Positions 7,359 through 14,893 of a stretch of DNA of 16,316 nt are shown here, one piece after another (position 1 is the stretch's first letter; every line of letters starts with the position of its first letter). The stretch lies in the NCBI GenBank assembly GCA_025927935.1, contig JAICKM010000061.1, positions 1 to 16,316 on the forward strand, in the 5' to 3' direction. Made by a program: the position numbers and the translations under genes. This DNA is from Chloroflexia bacterium. Lineage in GTDB: Bacteria > Chloroflexota > Chloroflexia > QHBQ01 > JADMIH01. The notes beneath the pieces were generated by a model, which did no database searches, was not told where the DNA came from, and was given only the letters and a program-made list of their open reading frames with translations.

Positions 7359-8687
7359 TTACTGCTCCGCCGCAGGGGCCGCGGGAGCAGGGCCACCCGC
7401 CGCATCCGGCGGGGACGCCGCCGGCGTGGTGGCCGCGACAACATCGTCCACAGCCAGCTTGCGGGTGGCAAAGGTCAGTTTCTTGGTTCCGGCGGAACTC
7501 ATCTGGCCGCGCTGCTCGAGTTGCTGGGCTTCGCTTTCGGCGGCCTGGGCAAGGTCGGTCTCGCCCAGGTTCAGCAGGCGGGTGGCCGCCGAGCGCAGGT
7601 TACGGCTGGCTGCTTCCACGTTGCCGATTTCGGCTTCTTCGAGCGCGCGGGTCTGGAGCTTGAAGGCGGTCGCCTTCTCGACAATGTTCATGACCCGCGG
7701 GTCGCCCTGCGTGCGGGCGCCGGCGGCGAAATTGAGCAGGACATCGCGGCTGGCCCCCTCGACGGGCGCCTCGTTGCCGGCCGTGCTGCGCACCGCGGCG
7801 CGCACAATGCGATACTGGCCCGGCTTGCGCGGCGGCACCACCAGTTCGGCCAGCACGGTCATGTTCCGGTCGCGCTGCACGTCGCCGATGGTGACTTCGA
7901 CGGTATTGGCATCGGGTTGTTGCGGCGTCACCCGCCCGATCATCGGGTTGATGCGGTAGACGGAGCGCGCGGTCACGCCCGCCGCCAGTTGCAGGGTTAG
8001 CACGGCGCCTTTCACTACGGTGTTCTGCATCGTCTGCACCGTGCCGCGGAAGGAGGCCAGCATCCCGGCGGGCTGGGCGATATAATCGGCCTCGCCGTGG
8101 CTCTTCTCGGCGATCTTGTCGAGCAGGCTCACGCTCCAGTCTTCGTCGGCGCCCACGCCGAACGCGCTGATCGGGATCTCTTGCTGGCCGGCTTGCTCGG
8201 CCAGCCGCTCGCACTGCTCCGCGTCGCCCCAGGTCTGGCCGTCGGTCAGCAGCAGGATGCGGCTGACGGTGCCGGCCTGGTGCTCGCGGGCCACCTCGGT
8301 CAATCCGGCTTGCAGCCCGCTGGACATTTGCGTGCCGCCCGCTTCGCGGATGCCGGCCACGGCGGCTTTCAGCGCATCCTTGTCGGTGACGTGGGTGGCA
8401 GGCACAATCACCTTGGCGTGTTCGTCGAAGACGATGATCGAGAGCGTGTCCTGGGGCGTCAGTTCGTCGATGATCCGGCTGACCGCGTCCTTCAGGTGGT
8501 CCAGCTTCGGACCGCCCATGGACCCGCTATGATCGAGCACCAGGCTCAGGTTGAGCGGCAGGTTGCCGGCAGCAGTTGCCTCCCCCGTGGCGCCCACGTC
8601 GAGGAGCAAATACGCCAACTGGCCGTCGCCGCCGGCAGGGAGCGGGTCGCGGCCCCAGGTTGTTTGCAGGGTCAGGGTTTCAGGCAT
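7359..8687 (-). CDS. vWA (MIDAS) domain protein, YfbK/inter-alpha-trypsin-inhibitor-like
   Basis: This is a 442-residue protein with a von Willebrand factor A domain at about 43-220. The metal-ion-dependent adhesion site is intact: D52-H-S54-G-S56, T119 in GGTQMSSG, and D149 in LLLTDGQ. N-terminal to it is a short beta-rich stretch, and after it a beta-rich region (about 225-325) often seen with this vWA type. Then comes a helical segment (about 330-395, EKATAFKLQTRALEEAEIGNVEAASRNL, tetratricopeptide-like in feel), and an Ala/Pro-rich tail. No signal peptide or membrane helix is seen, so it is probably cytoplasmic and scaffolds partners through Mg2+-dependent binding. Start: ATG 8687 with GGAGGTGA (8697-8704) 9 bases upstream. 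It lies 68 bases downstream of the pseudokinase-PP2C gene, a vWA/PP2C pairing that recalls TerY-type and similar phosphosignalling modules. Confidence 0.92.
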   Translation of the reverse strand: MPETLTLQTTWGRDPLPAGGDGQLAYLLLDVGATGEATAAGNLPLNLSLVLDHSGSMGGPKLDHLKDAVSRIIDELTPQDTLSIIVFDEHAKVIVPATHVTDKDALKAAVAGIREAGGTQMSSGLQAGLTEVAREHQAGTVSRILLLTDGQTWGDAEQCERLAEQAGQQEIPISAFGVGADEDWSVSLLDKIAEKSHGEADYIAQPAGMLASFRGTVQTMQNTVVKGAVLTLQLAAGVTARSVYRINPMIGRVTPQQPDANTVEVTIGDVQRDRNMTVLAELVVPPRKPGQYRIVRAAVRSTAGNEAPVEGASRDVLLNFAAGARTQGDPRVMNIVEKATAFKLQTRALEEAEIGNVEAASRNLRSAATRLLNLGETDLAQAAESEAQQLEQRGQMSSAGTKKLTFATRKLAVDDVVAATTPAASPPDAAGGPAPAAPAAEQ

Positions 8688-8755
8688 CGCAGGATTTCAC
8701 CTCCACTTGGGTATGCGGACCGCGCGCCGGTCGGGGTCAGGCTCCTGCCCGGCGT

Positions 8756-11638
8756 TCAGTCCTCCGCAGCTGTGAGCGCTTGCGCGATAATGACCGAAAT
8801 GTTGTCCTCGCCGCCGTTGCGGTTCGCGGCGTCGATTAGCTGCTGCGCCGCGGTCGGCAGGTCGGGGGCGTCGAGCATGATGCGCTCGATGTCCTCGTCG
8901 CGAACCATCTCCCACAGGCCGTCCGAGCAGAGCACGAGCGCGTCGAGCGGGCGCAGGCGGAGATGGAAAATATCGATCTCGTCTGCCGTCATGTGGGCAT
9001 CGCCGAGGGCGCGGTAAATCTCGTTGCGCCGCTCAAAGTGGCGGCCTTCCTCGGCGGTCAACTGCCCGGCGGCGATCAAGCGGGCCACCAGCGAGTGGTC
9101 CTGGCTGATCTGGTGCAGCTTGCCTTCGCGCCAGAGATAGGTCCGGCTGTCGCCCACATTCGCCACCGTCACCTGGTTGCCGAGCACCAGGGCCATGGTC
9201 ACGGTGGTGCCCATATCGTTGTGGCGCTCCTGGCTGTACTGCGTGATACGGTGGTTGGCTTCCAGGATGGCATCGCGCAGCAGCTTGCCGAGCGCGTCGC
9301 CGTCCATGGGCGGGGTTTCGCCGCTGATGCGCCCGTCCACGACCTTGCCGATCAGCCCGGCAATGGTGCGGATGGCGATGGAACTGGCGACTTCGCCGCT
9401 GGCGTGGCCGCCCATGCCGTCGGCCACGACATAGAGGCCGGTGGGCGTATTACCCGCGGCTTCCATCGCCACGCATTCGAGGGCGAACAGGCTGTCTTCA
9501 TTCAACTGGCGCTGCACGCCCACGTCGCTGGCCCGGCCGCTGACCAACTGGAGATCGGTGGGCGGGGTTTCCGAATCGAGGATATCCTGCAACGCTCCGG
9601 CGAATTCGGCGGCCGTCTGGTAGCCGCCTTCGCGCCCGTGCGCCAGCACCCCGGCGACCGTGTTCGTCTCGCCCGCGGCGGGCGGCGGTTCGTCCGGGCG
9701 GATGCTGCGATACCACTGCTCCAGCACGGCGGCGACGCGCTGGACATCAGCCTGCGCTTCGGCCTGCGGGGTGCGCCCGTCGCCCGCGGTGCCGGCCAGC
9801 CGGCAGGCCGTGGGATCGGCCAGAACCAGGCGGTCATCGGGCAAGACCTGGAGCACAGCGGGCGTGAAATCGCAGCCGACCACGCGCGCCGCGTGTAGCT
9901 CTTGCAGCGTGGCGGCGGCCTGGTGTAACCAGTTCAAGATGCGCTCGTCGGTCCACGGCTGCTCACCCGGCCCCGCGCTGAGCGGCGCGCCGCCCACATC
10001 TTCCAACACCAGGTAATGGCGGCCGGTGGCCGGGTCGGGGAAGGCGTCGAACACCGCCGCCACGCCGGCATGCTGATTTTCGAGCAAGGGGGCGGGCACG
10101 GCGGCGATCGGCTCTTCCGGCGGGGTCTCAAAGAGCCGGTAGGTGCGCCCGGTGAGCTGGGCGCCGCAATCGGTGCAGTACTGCTCACCCTGCACGTTAT
10201 CGCGCGAACCGCAGGCCCAGCAGCGCTCATAGCCCTTCAGGTCCACGGCCAGGTACGTCTGGCGCTGGGGTCCGGTCTGCAACACCTGGGCGATCTGATA
10301 GCGGTCGGCTACCAGGTCGCCGGGTTGCAACGCCGGGAAGGGGTCGCCCGGCGCCGGCGGCGCTACCTCCGGCACATCGCCTTCGTCCAACTTGGCCGTG
10401 GTGCCCTCGGCGGGCATCGGCGGCGCGGGCGCCATCGGTATGTCCGGCTCAATCGGCGTGGTGGGCAGCGCGCTGTCGTCCGCCTCCGCGCTCTGGTCTG
10501 CCGTACCGGCCTCAGCCGGGCTTAAGGGGCCGGTCTGCGGGCTGGCGGGCGGCGTCCCGAACGGCGTGTCGGCGCTCTCTGCTGCTGCGGGCGGGATGCG
10601 GGTGGGCGCGTCCGCCGTCGCGGGCGGCACCTCAGCATCCAGAGCCGGCGGGGCTTCCACCGTGATGACCGGCTGGACGAGATCCGCATTGGCGGTTGCC
10701 GGCACCTCAGCGGGATTGCCTACGGCCGCCGCCGCTTCGCTCAGATCCGCTGCGCCGGACAGGGCGGTTGCCGCCATGGCGGGCGCGGCGGGTAGCGGCG
10801 TACTGCCGCTGGGCATGGTGGATGCAGCCGGTTCCGCCGGGCCGGCTTCGTCTGCGCCTGTGCCGATAGATTCCAATGGTAGCGTATCCTCTCCGACTAT
10901 GTCTCCCACGGGTGCTGTCGCAGGTTCCTCTTCCGTAGCCGGCCCGGCGCCGCCAGCGAGTCCCCTCGCCGGCAGCCCGGTGTTCAGGGGCGCGGCGCTC
11001 GTGGCGGTGGTGCCCGCCGGCGCATCCGCCGGTTCCGGGGTGCCCGCCACCCACAGGCCGATGGGCGTATTGTCGCTTTCCTCGGGCTGCAATTCCAGGT
11101 CGTCTGCGGGCGTCGCGTCGCCGGGGAGTGTAGCGCGATTCGCGGATCCCGCCGGGTTAGGCATTGCCGGTTCGACCGGCATGTAAGTCTCCGCCGTGCC
11201 CAGCAATTCCGGCTCCGGCGCGAGGTCGGGATAATCGCCCACATTGTATTCAGCGTATTGATCGGTGGGCGCGGTCGCCGGAATGCCGGTCGCGGCGACC
11301 ATGTCCGCCGCCGTCTCATTGATCGCTTGCGCGCTCGAATCCACGGCGTTCGCGGTATCCGCCGGCGCGGCGGGTACTTCCTCCAGCGAATCGCTGCCGG
11401 TGGCGGGCGCCGCCAAATCGCTTTCCCGCGGGTCGGGGGTTGCGGATACAACTTCGCCGGCCGATCCATTGTTCAGCGCGCGGGGGAGCGGTGTGCTTGG
11501 CGCGGGTGGCGGCTCCATAGCCGGAGCAGGGGCGGCCGGCGCGGTCGCCGCGACCCGGCCTGCGGCGAGGGCTTGCCCGCAGGCGCGGCAGAAACGGGCC
11601 TCAATGCGGTTTTCGGTGCCACAACGTGGACAACGCAT
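8756..11638 (-). CDS. Zinc ribbon / disordered linker / pseudokinase / PP2C phosphatase
   Basis: The 960-residue product has four parts. First is an N-terminal zinc ribbon (C3, C6, C17, C20). Second is a roughly 400-residue Ala/Pro/Thr-rich acidic linker (about 25-440) with a single lysine. Third is a kinase-like domain (about 445-688) that keeps the outline DRYQIAQVLQTG...TYLAVDL, LVLEDVGG, LNWLHQAAATLQELHAARVV and a C-terminal EFAGALQDIL, but has G-C-D-F where HRD-L is expected (588-591) and DPT for DFG (608-610). A second zinc ribbon (C473, C476, C488, C491) sits where the catalytic lysine strand should be. Fourth is a PP2C Ser/Thr phosphatase domain (about 698-958) with metal ligands in VADGMGG (D740), GDSR (D830), CSDGLWE (D906) and GGEDNIS (D945). 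The phosphatase looks active; the kinase domain looks dead. ATG 11638 follows AGGAGAG closely. It is the second gene of the minus-strand run. Confidence 0.93.
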   Translation of the reverse strand: MRCPRCGTENRIEARFCRACGQALAAGRVAATAPAAPAPAMEPPPAPSTPLPRALNNGSAGEVVSATPDPRESDLAAPATGSDSLEEVPAAPADTANAVDSSAQAINETAADMVAATGIPATAPTDQYAEYNVGDYPDLAPEPELLGTAETYMPVEPAMPNPAGSANRATLPGDATPADDLELQPEESDNTPIGLWVAGTPEPADAPAGTTATSAAPLNTGLPARGLAGGAGPATEEEPATAPVGDIVGEDTLPLESIGTGADEAGPAEPAASTMPSGSTPLPAAPAMAATALSGAADLSEAAAAVGNPAEVPATANADLVQPVITVEAPPALDAEVPPATADAPTRIPPAAAESADTPFGTPPASPQTGPLSPAEAGTADQSAEADDSALPTTPIEPDIPMAPAPPMPAEGTTAKLDEGDVPEVAPPAPGDPFPALQPGDLVADRYQIAQVLQTGPQRQTYLAVDLKGYERCWACGSRDNVQGEQYCTDCGAQLTGRTYRLFETPPEEPIAAVPAPLLENQHAGVAAVFDAFPDPATGRHYLVLEDVGGAPLSAGPGEQPWTDERILNWLHQAAATLQELHAARVVGCDFTPAVLQVLPDDRLVLADPTACRLAGTAGDGRTPQAEAQADVQRVAAVLEQWYRSIRPDEPPPAAGETNTVAGVLAHGREGGYQTAAEFAGALQDILDSETPPTDLQLVSGRASDVGVQRQLNEDSLFALECVAMEAAGNTPTGLYVVADGMGGHASGEVASSIAIRTIAGLIGKVVDGRISGETPPMDGDALGKLLRDAILEANHRITQYSQERHNDMGTTVTMALVLGNQVTVANVGDSRTYLWREGKLHQISQDHSLVARLIAAGQLTAEEGRHFERRNEIYRALGDAHMTADEIDIFHLRLRPLDALVLCSDGLWEMVRDEDIERIMLDAPDLPTAAQQLIDAANRNGGEDNISVIIAQALTAAED

Positions 11639-11727
11639 AGTCTCTCCTGGTTAGCGGGTTTGGCCCCTGACGGGCCTGCTCCTCTTAGTACGTTGGACAG
11701 GGCTTATCCGTGACAGTTTCTGCACAA

Positions 11728-11740
11728 CCGGTGCCACCGG
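11728..11740. other. Short palindrome after the PP2C gene
   Basis: CCGGTGCCACCGG is a perfect palindrome around one base, lying directly beyond the stop codon of the minus-strand PP2C gene. It has no T tract and is too small to call a terminator. It resembles the longer palindrome at 14818-14834 in the shared centre GCCA flanked by CCGGT. Confidence 0.3.
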
Positions 11741-11741
11741 G

Positions 11742-13280
11742 TTAGCCGGCCATTAAGACAATGACGGAGACGTTATCGCCCGCGCCGCGGCTCAGCGTCA
11801 GATCGATGAGGTGCTTGCACGCCTGGTGCGGCGTTTTCGCCCGGCGCAAGATTTCCTCGATCTCGGCGTCGGTGACATGCAGGATGAGACCGTCTGAGCA
11901 GAACAACAATTTATCGGTCGGGGCGAGGATATGCAAGGTTGCGTCGACCTCGACGGTGGAGGCCGTGGCGACCGCCCGGTATAGCTGATTGCGGAGCGGA
12001 TGGATCTTGGCTTCGTCGGGCGTGATCTGGCCGAGGCGCAGCAGATGGGAGACGATGGCATGGTCGATAGTCAGTTGCTCCAGGTGCCCGCGGGCCGGCA
12101 GCCGGTAGCAGCGGCTGTCGCCCACGTGGCCCAACTCCAGGCAGAGTCCTTGCACGATGCCGGCGGTGGTGGTGGTGCCCATGCCGTGGAACTGCGGGTC
12201 CTCTTCGGCCTGGCGATGGAGCAACTCGTTGGCCTGCTCGATGGCCTGGATGAGCCAGGGCCGGTGATCGACATCGGGGGAGGAATCGAGCGCCATGCGG
12301 TTCTCGACCAGCTCACGGACGATCCCGGCGGCCTGCTGGCTGGCGACTTCGCCGGCCTCCGCGCCGCCCATGCCGTCGGCCACCAGGAGCAGCCAGCCGT
12401 TGCCGGGCAGGGGCGTGGCCGAGAGCGTGTCCTCGTTGTTTTTGCGGACGCGCCCGGTATCGGTCATGCCATAGGCTTGCCAGTTGGGGCCGCGCTGGCC
12501 GCTCGGCATGCGAGGCAGGATTTCGGCTTTCGGTCGTTCAGCGCTCTGCATATCTTCGTACTCGCGCGTCAGGGTCTCATATAGCCCGGCAGAGGCCGGA
12601 AGCGGCGCTCCGCACTCCAGGCAGAACATCAGCGTGTGCCGGTTCGTGCTCTCGCACTTGCGGCAGTAGACCCACTGGATGACGGTGGCCGCTTCCAACG
12701 TGGGCAGCGGGTCGGTCGTCTTGGTGGGCGCCGCCGCGGGCGCCACGGCTGCCGACAGCGGTTCCAGCCGGCGCAGGATCGCGTTCAACCGCTCGTCGCG
12801 CTGCTGGCGTCGCTCGATTAGCTCTTCCGGCGACGTACCGGGGAGCGGCGGCAAGGGCAGCAACGGGCGGATAATCCCGGTCTTCCGGTCCCGGCTGCCC
12901 GGCATATTGGGCGGCACTGGCACCAGCGGGCGGATAATGCTGCCCGCCTGGCGGGCGCCTGGCGGGTCCCGTTCCAGGCGGCGAATGATTCCGCTGCGGC
13001 CGGCGGGCGGCAATCCCCCCGTCACCGGCGCGATGATGTCGCGGCCCGGCGGCGCGGGTGCCTCTTTAGATGCCCCTTTAGGGGCAGGCGGCGCCGCCGG
13101 TGGGCCGGGGGCCAGCGGCCGGATCACCCGCTGGCGGCGCAGATCCGCGGCGCTGGGCGGCGGGGCGGGGGCCGGGGGTGGATTCGGCGGCGGACTTGGC
13201 GCCGGGCGCCGGGTGGGATCGGAGCGAGGGGAAGATCGGGGGTCGTCCGGTGCATCCGCCCCGCTGCCGGGTGTAGTCAA
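11742..13280 (-). CDS. PP2C-type Ser/Thr phosphatase with zinc ribbon and repeated IIRPL motif
   Basis: The product is 512 residues from a TTG start. Residues about 1-180 are Pro-rich and disordered, with a recurring short motif (VIRPL, IIAPV, IIRRL, IIRPL, IIRPL, ILRRLEPL). A zinc ribbon follows (C206, C209, C220, C223), then a PP2C domain (about 268-512) with VADGMGG (D302), GDSR (D388), FCSDGL (D463) and GAGDNVS (D502), so metal ligands are intact. The frame is open to an ATG at 13463, but that ATG lies upstream of the gene's own promoter and inside the promoter of the divergent gene. TTG 13280 has AGGAG (13289-13293) 8 bases before it and lies about 90 bases after the predicted transcription start, so I choose it. 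It heads the four-gene signalling run, and the next gene follows after 103 bases. Substrates are unknown; by analogy it removes Ser/Thr phosphate. Confidence 0.9.
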   Translation of the reverse strand: MTTPGSGADAPDDPRSSPRSDPTRRPAPSPPPNPPPAPAPPPSAADLRRQRVIRPLAPGPPAAPPAPKGASKEAPAPPGRDIIAPVTGGLPPAGRSGIIRRLERDPPGARQAGSIIRPLVPVPPNMPGSRDRKTGIIRPLLPLPPLPGTSPEELIERRQQRDERLNAILRRLEPLSAAVAPAAAPTKTTDPLPTLEAATVIQWVYCRKCESTNRHTLMFCLECGAPLPASAGLYETLTREYEDMQSAERPKAEILPRMPSGQRGPNWQAYGMTDTGRVRKNNEDTLSATPLPGNGWLLLVADGMGGAEAGEVASQQAAGIVRELVENRMALDSSPDVDHRPWLIQAIEQANELLHRQAEEDPQFHGMGTTTTAGIVQGLCLELGHVGDSRCYRLPARGHLEQLTIDHAIVSHLLRLGQITPDEAKIHPLRNQLYRAVATASTVEVDATLHILAPTDKLLFCSDGLILHVTDAEIEEILRRAKTPHQACKHLIDLTLSRGAGDNVSVIVLMAG

Positions 13281-13376
13281 TGCTCCCGCTCCTGGGCAGG
13301 CGCCGGGGCGCCCGCGTGGTGTGGTGGTGGCCGGCCGGGGGCTGGCCCGCAAGCCGGTCCGGCATCCTTGCTGCCC

Positions 13377-13405
13377 ACTATAGCATAAACCGGGGCCAAG
13401 GGCAA
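13377..13405 (-). promoter_or_regulatory. Promoter of the phosphatase/vWA run
   Basis: Read on the minus strand, TTGCCC (13400-13405) and TATAGT (13377-13382) are 17 bases apart, with TGC before the -10 (extended -10). Transcription would start near 13370. This places the first in-frame ATG (13463) outside the transcript and supports the TTG start at 13280. Confidence 0.65.
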
Positions 13406-13427
13406 GAACGGCCCCGCTGCGCGATTC

Positions 13428-13456
13428 TTGACGACATAGGGGTAAAGGGTTATAGT
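13428..13456 (+). promoter_or_regulatory. Promoter of the Zincin_2-like gene
   Basis: TTGACG (13428-13433) and TATAGT (13451-13456) are separated by 17 bases. Predicted start is near 13463, leaving a leader of about 33 bases. Its -35 box is 22 bases from the -35 box of the divergent promoter. Confidence 0.8.
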
Positions 13457-13495
13457 GGAACATACGAACGACCTCGTGCGAGAAAGGAAACTAGT

Positions 13496-14740
13496 ATGAC
13501 TCGGAGCAATCGGCAGATGATCGGTCTGGGGGTGCTCGCCGGGGTTGCGTTAGGCGCAATGTACGCGGCGAACCGCCAGTCCCAGTACAGCAAATCGGGT
13601 GTCCCGTCGATGCTTAACTGGCGCCGGGTGCGCACCATCGCCCAGAACATGAACCCGGAGCCGGTACTCGATGCCGCCTGGCATGAGCACTGGGCCGCTT
13701 ACTACACCGATCTCGTCCGCCGTTGCGAACCGCTGATCGCCGAGGAGATGGGCCGCGCGCTGCCGCAGCCCGTCCAGAACATCGCCGCCTTCAGCCGCGC
13801 CGAATGGGTCGCGGCCAATATCGTCAACTTCGAGCAACTCTTCGCCCCGCTGGAGCGCCTGCACCAGGACAGCTCGAACACCCGCGATCTGGGCACGTTG
13901 CTCATGACCGACCTGAATCAGGTGGTCCTGTCGAGTGAGTTGGGTGTGTTGCTCGGCTACTTCGCCCGCCGGGTGCTCGGCCAGTATGATATGAGCCTGC
14001 TGGGCCGCGAGCCGCTGGCGGTGGGCCGGCTCTACTTCGTCGAACCCAACATTGCCGGTGTGCAGCAGGAGCGCGGCCTGGACGCCGATGATTTCCGCCT
14101 CTGGATCGCCCTGCACGAGACGACCCACGCCTTCCAATTCGAGGCGTATCCGTGGGTCCGCGAATATTTTAACAGCGTGCTGGAAGCCTACTTTAAGCTG
14201 ATCACCGACGACCTGACGGTCCTGCGCAACGGGACCGGCGGCGTGTCGCAGTTCATCACGCGGGCGCGCACCAACCTGGCCGCCGGCGAGAGCTGGATCG
14301 AACTGGTCATGAATCCCGAGCAGAAGCAGTTGTTCCAGAAACTCCAGGCGCTGATGTCGGTGATCGAGGGCTACAGCAATTATATTATGAATGCGGTCGG
14401 GGCACGGCTCTTGCCGTCGTACAGCTACATCAAGCAGCGCATCGAAGAGCGCGCGGCGCAGCGCGGGCCGGCCGAGCAACTGCTCATCCGCATCACCGGC
14501 CTGGCCCTGAAGATGGAGCAGTACCGCATGGGCGAGGCGTTCATCGACGCGGTGGCCGCCGAGCGGGGCGTCCGCTTCGCCAACCTGGTCTGGGCCGGGC
14601 CGGACTACCTGCCGACGCTGGATGAACTGCGCAACCACAGCGCGTGGATCGCCCGCGTGGAGCAATTACCCGTCCCGGAGGAGGACGCGGCCCGAACCCG
14701 GTCGCTGGACACCGCGCCTTTGCCGGAGGACAGTTTGTAG
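13496..14740 (+). CDS. Membrane-anchored Zincin_2-like putative zinc metalloprotease
   Basis: The 414-residue protein starts with a short hydrophobic helix (about residues 8-25, MIGLGVLAGVALGAMYAA) that looks like a signal anchor, leaving the rest outside the membrane or peripheral to it. The zinc-binding HExxH motif is present as HETTH (207-211) in ALHETTHAFQFEAYPW. The helical body, the spacing and NIVNFEQLFAPLERL (109-121) fit the Zincin_2 family (PF10103, formerly DUF2342; relatives are annotated as 'coenzyme F420 biosynthesis-associated' proteins). No F420 gene is visible here, so that name should not be taken as function. Residues about 330-365 (QKLQALMSVIEGYSNYIMNAVG) match the family's second conserved helix, probably supplying the third zinc ligand region. 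ATG 13496 is preceded by AAAGGA and a strong promoter; the frame is open further upstream, but that part precedes the transcription start. It is divergent from the phosphatase run. Proteolysis is inferred from the motif. Confidence 0.88.
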   Translation: MTRSNRQMIGLGVLAGVALGAMYAANRQSQYSKSGVPSMLNWRRVRTIAQNMNPEPVLDAAWHEHWAAYYTDLVRRCEPLIAEEMGRALPQPVQNIAAFSRAEWVAANIVNFEQLFAPLERLHQDSSNTRDLGTLLMTDLNQVVLSSELGVLLGYFARRVLGQYDMSLLGREPLAVGRLYFVEPNIAGVQQERGLDADDFRLWIALHETTHAFQFEAYPWVREYFNSVLEAYFKLITDDLTVLRNGTGGVSQFITRARTNLAAGESWIELVMNPEQKQLFQKLQALMSVIEGYSNYIMNAVGARLLPSYSYIKQRIEERAAQRGPAEQLLIRITGLALKMEQYRMGEAFIDAVAAERGVRFANLVWAGPDYLPTLDELRNHSAWIARVEQLPVPEEDAARTRSLDTAPLPEDSL

Positions 14741-14817
14741 TAACGGCCGGTGCCGCCGCTGCCGGCGCGCGGCAAGCGAAGTCTCGTAGTCCGCCACGGT
14801 GATTGTGCGGGGTAGGG

Positions 14818-14834
14818 GCCGGTTGCCAACCGGC
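14818..14834. promoter_or_regulatory. Operator-like palindrome GCCGGTTG-C-CAACCGGC
   Basis: This is a perfect 8-base inverted repeat around a single base, so it is better suited to a protein dimer on DNA than to an RNA hairpin. It overlaps the -35 box of the candidate promoter for the HTH gene. The preceding GGGTAGGGGCC also recalls dispersed palindromic repeats that I associate with Chloroflexota genomes, so a repeat remnant is an alternative. Confidence 0.5.
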
Positions 14835-14851
14835 TGGCCGCTTGGCAGAAT
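14823..14851 (+). promoter_or_regulatory. Candidate promoter of the HTH gene cluster
   Basis: TTGCCA (14823-14828) and CAGAAT (14846-14851) are 17 bases apart, each with 4-5 of 6 consensus bases. The start would be near 14858, 36 bases before the GTG. This is moderate evidence only. Confidence 0.45.
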
Positions 14852-14893
14852 CAGTGGGGTGGATTACCAGGTAAGTCTAAGGAGGGTACCGTC

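Noticed and set aside
6443..7663. 406-codon open frame on the plus strand opposite the USP-glycosyltransferase and vWA genes
   Set aside because: It spans two real genes on the opposite strand, is rich in Arg/Gly/Gln/His and shows no domain, so it is an antisense artefact of GC-rich codon use.
8963..9898. 311-codon plus-strand frame opposite the PP2C domain
   Set aside because: The PP2C metal-binding motifs on the minus strand are unmistakable; this frame has no family likeness.
10334..11548. Possible tandem DNA repeat array in the Ala/Pro-rich region
   Set aside because: The amino-acid composition is biased but no regular DNA period or repeated unit is visible; it reads as a disordered protein linker.
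13550..14665. 371-codon minus-strand frame opposite the Zincin_2-like gene
   Set aside because: It is antisense to the HETTH-containing protein, has no promoter or ribosome-binding site, and reads as His/Gln/Arg/Leu-rich shadow sequence.
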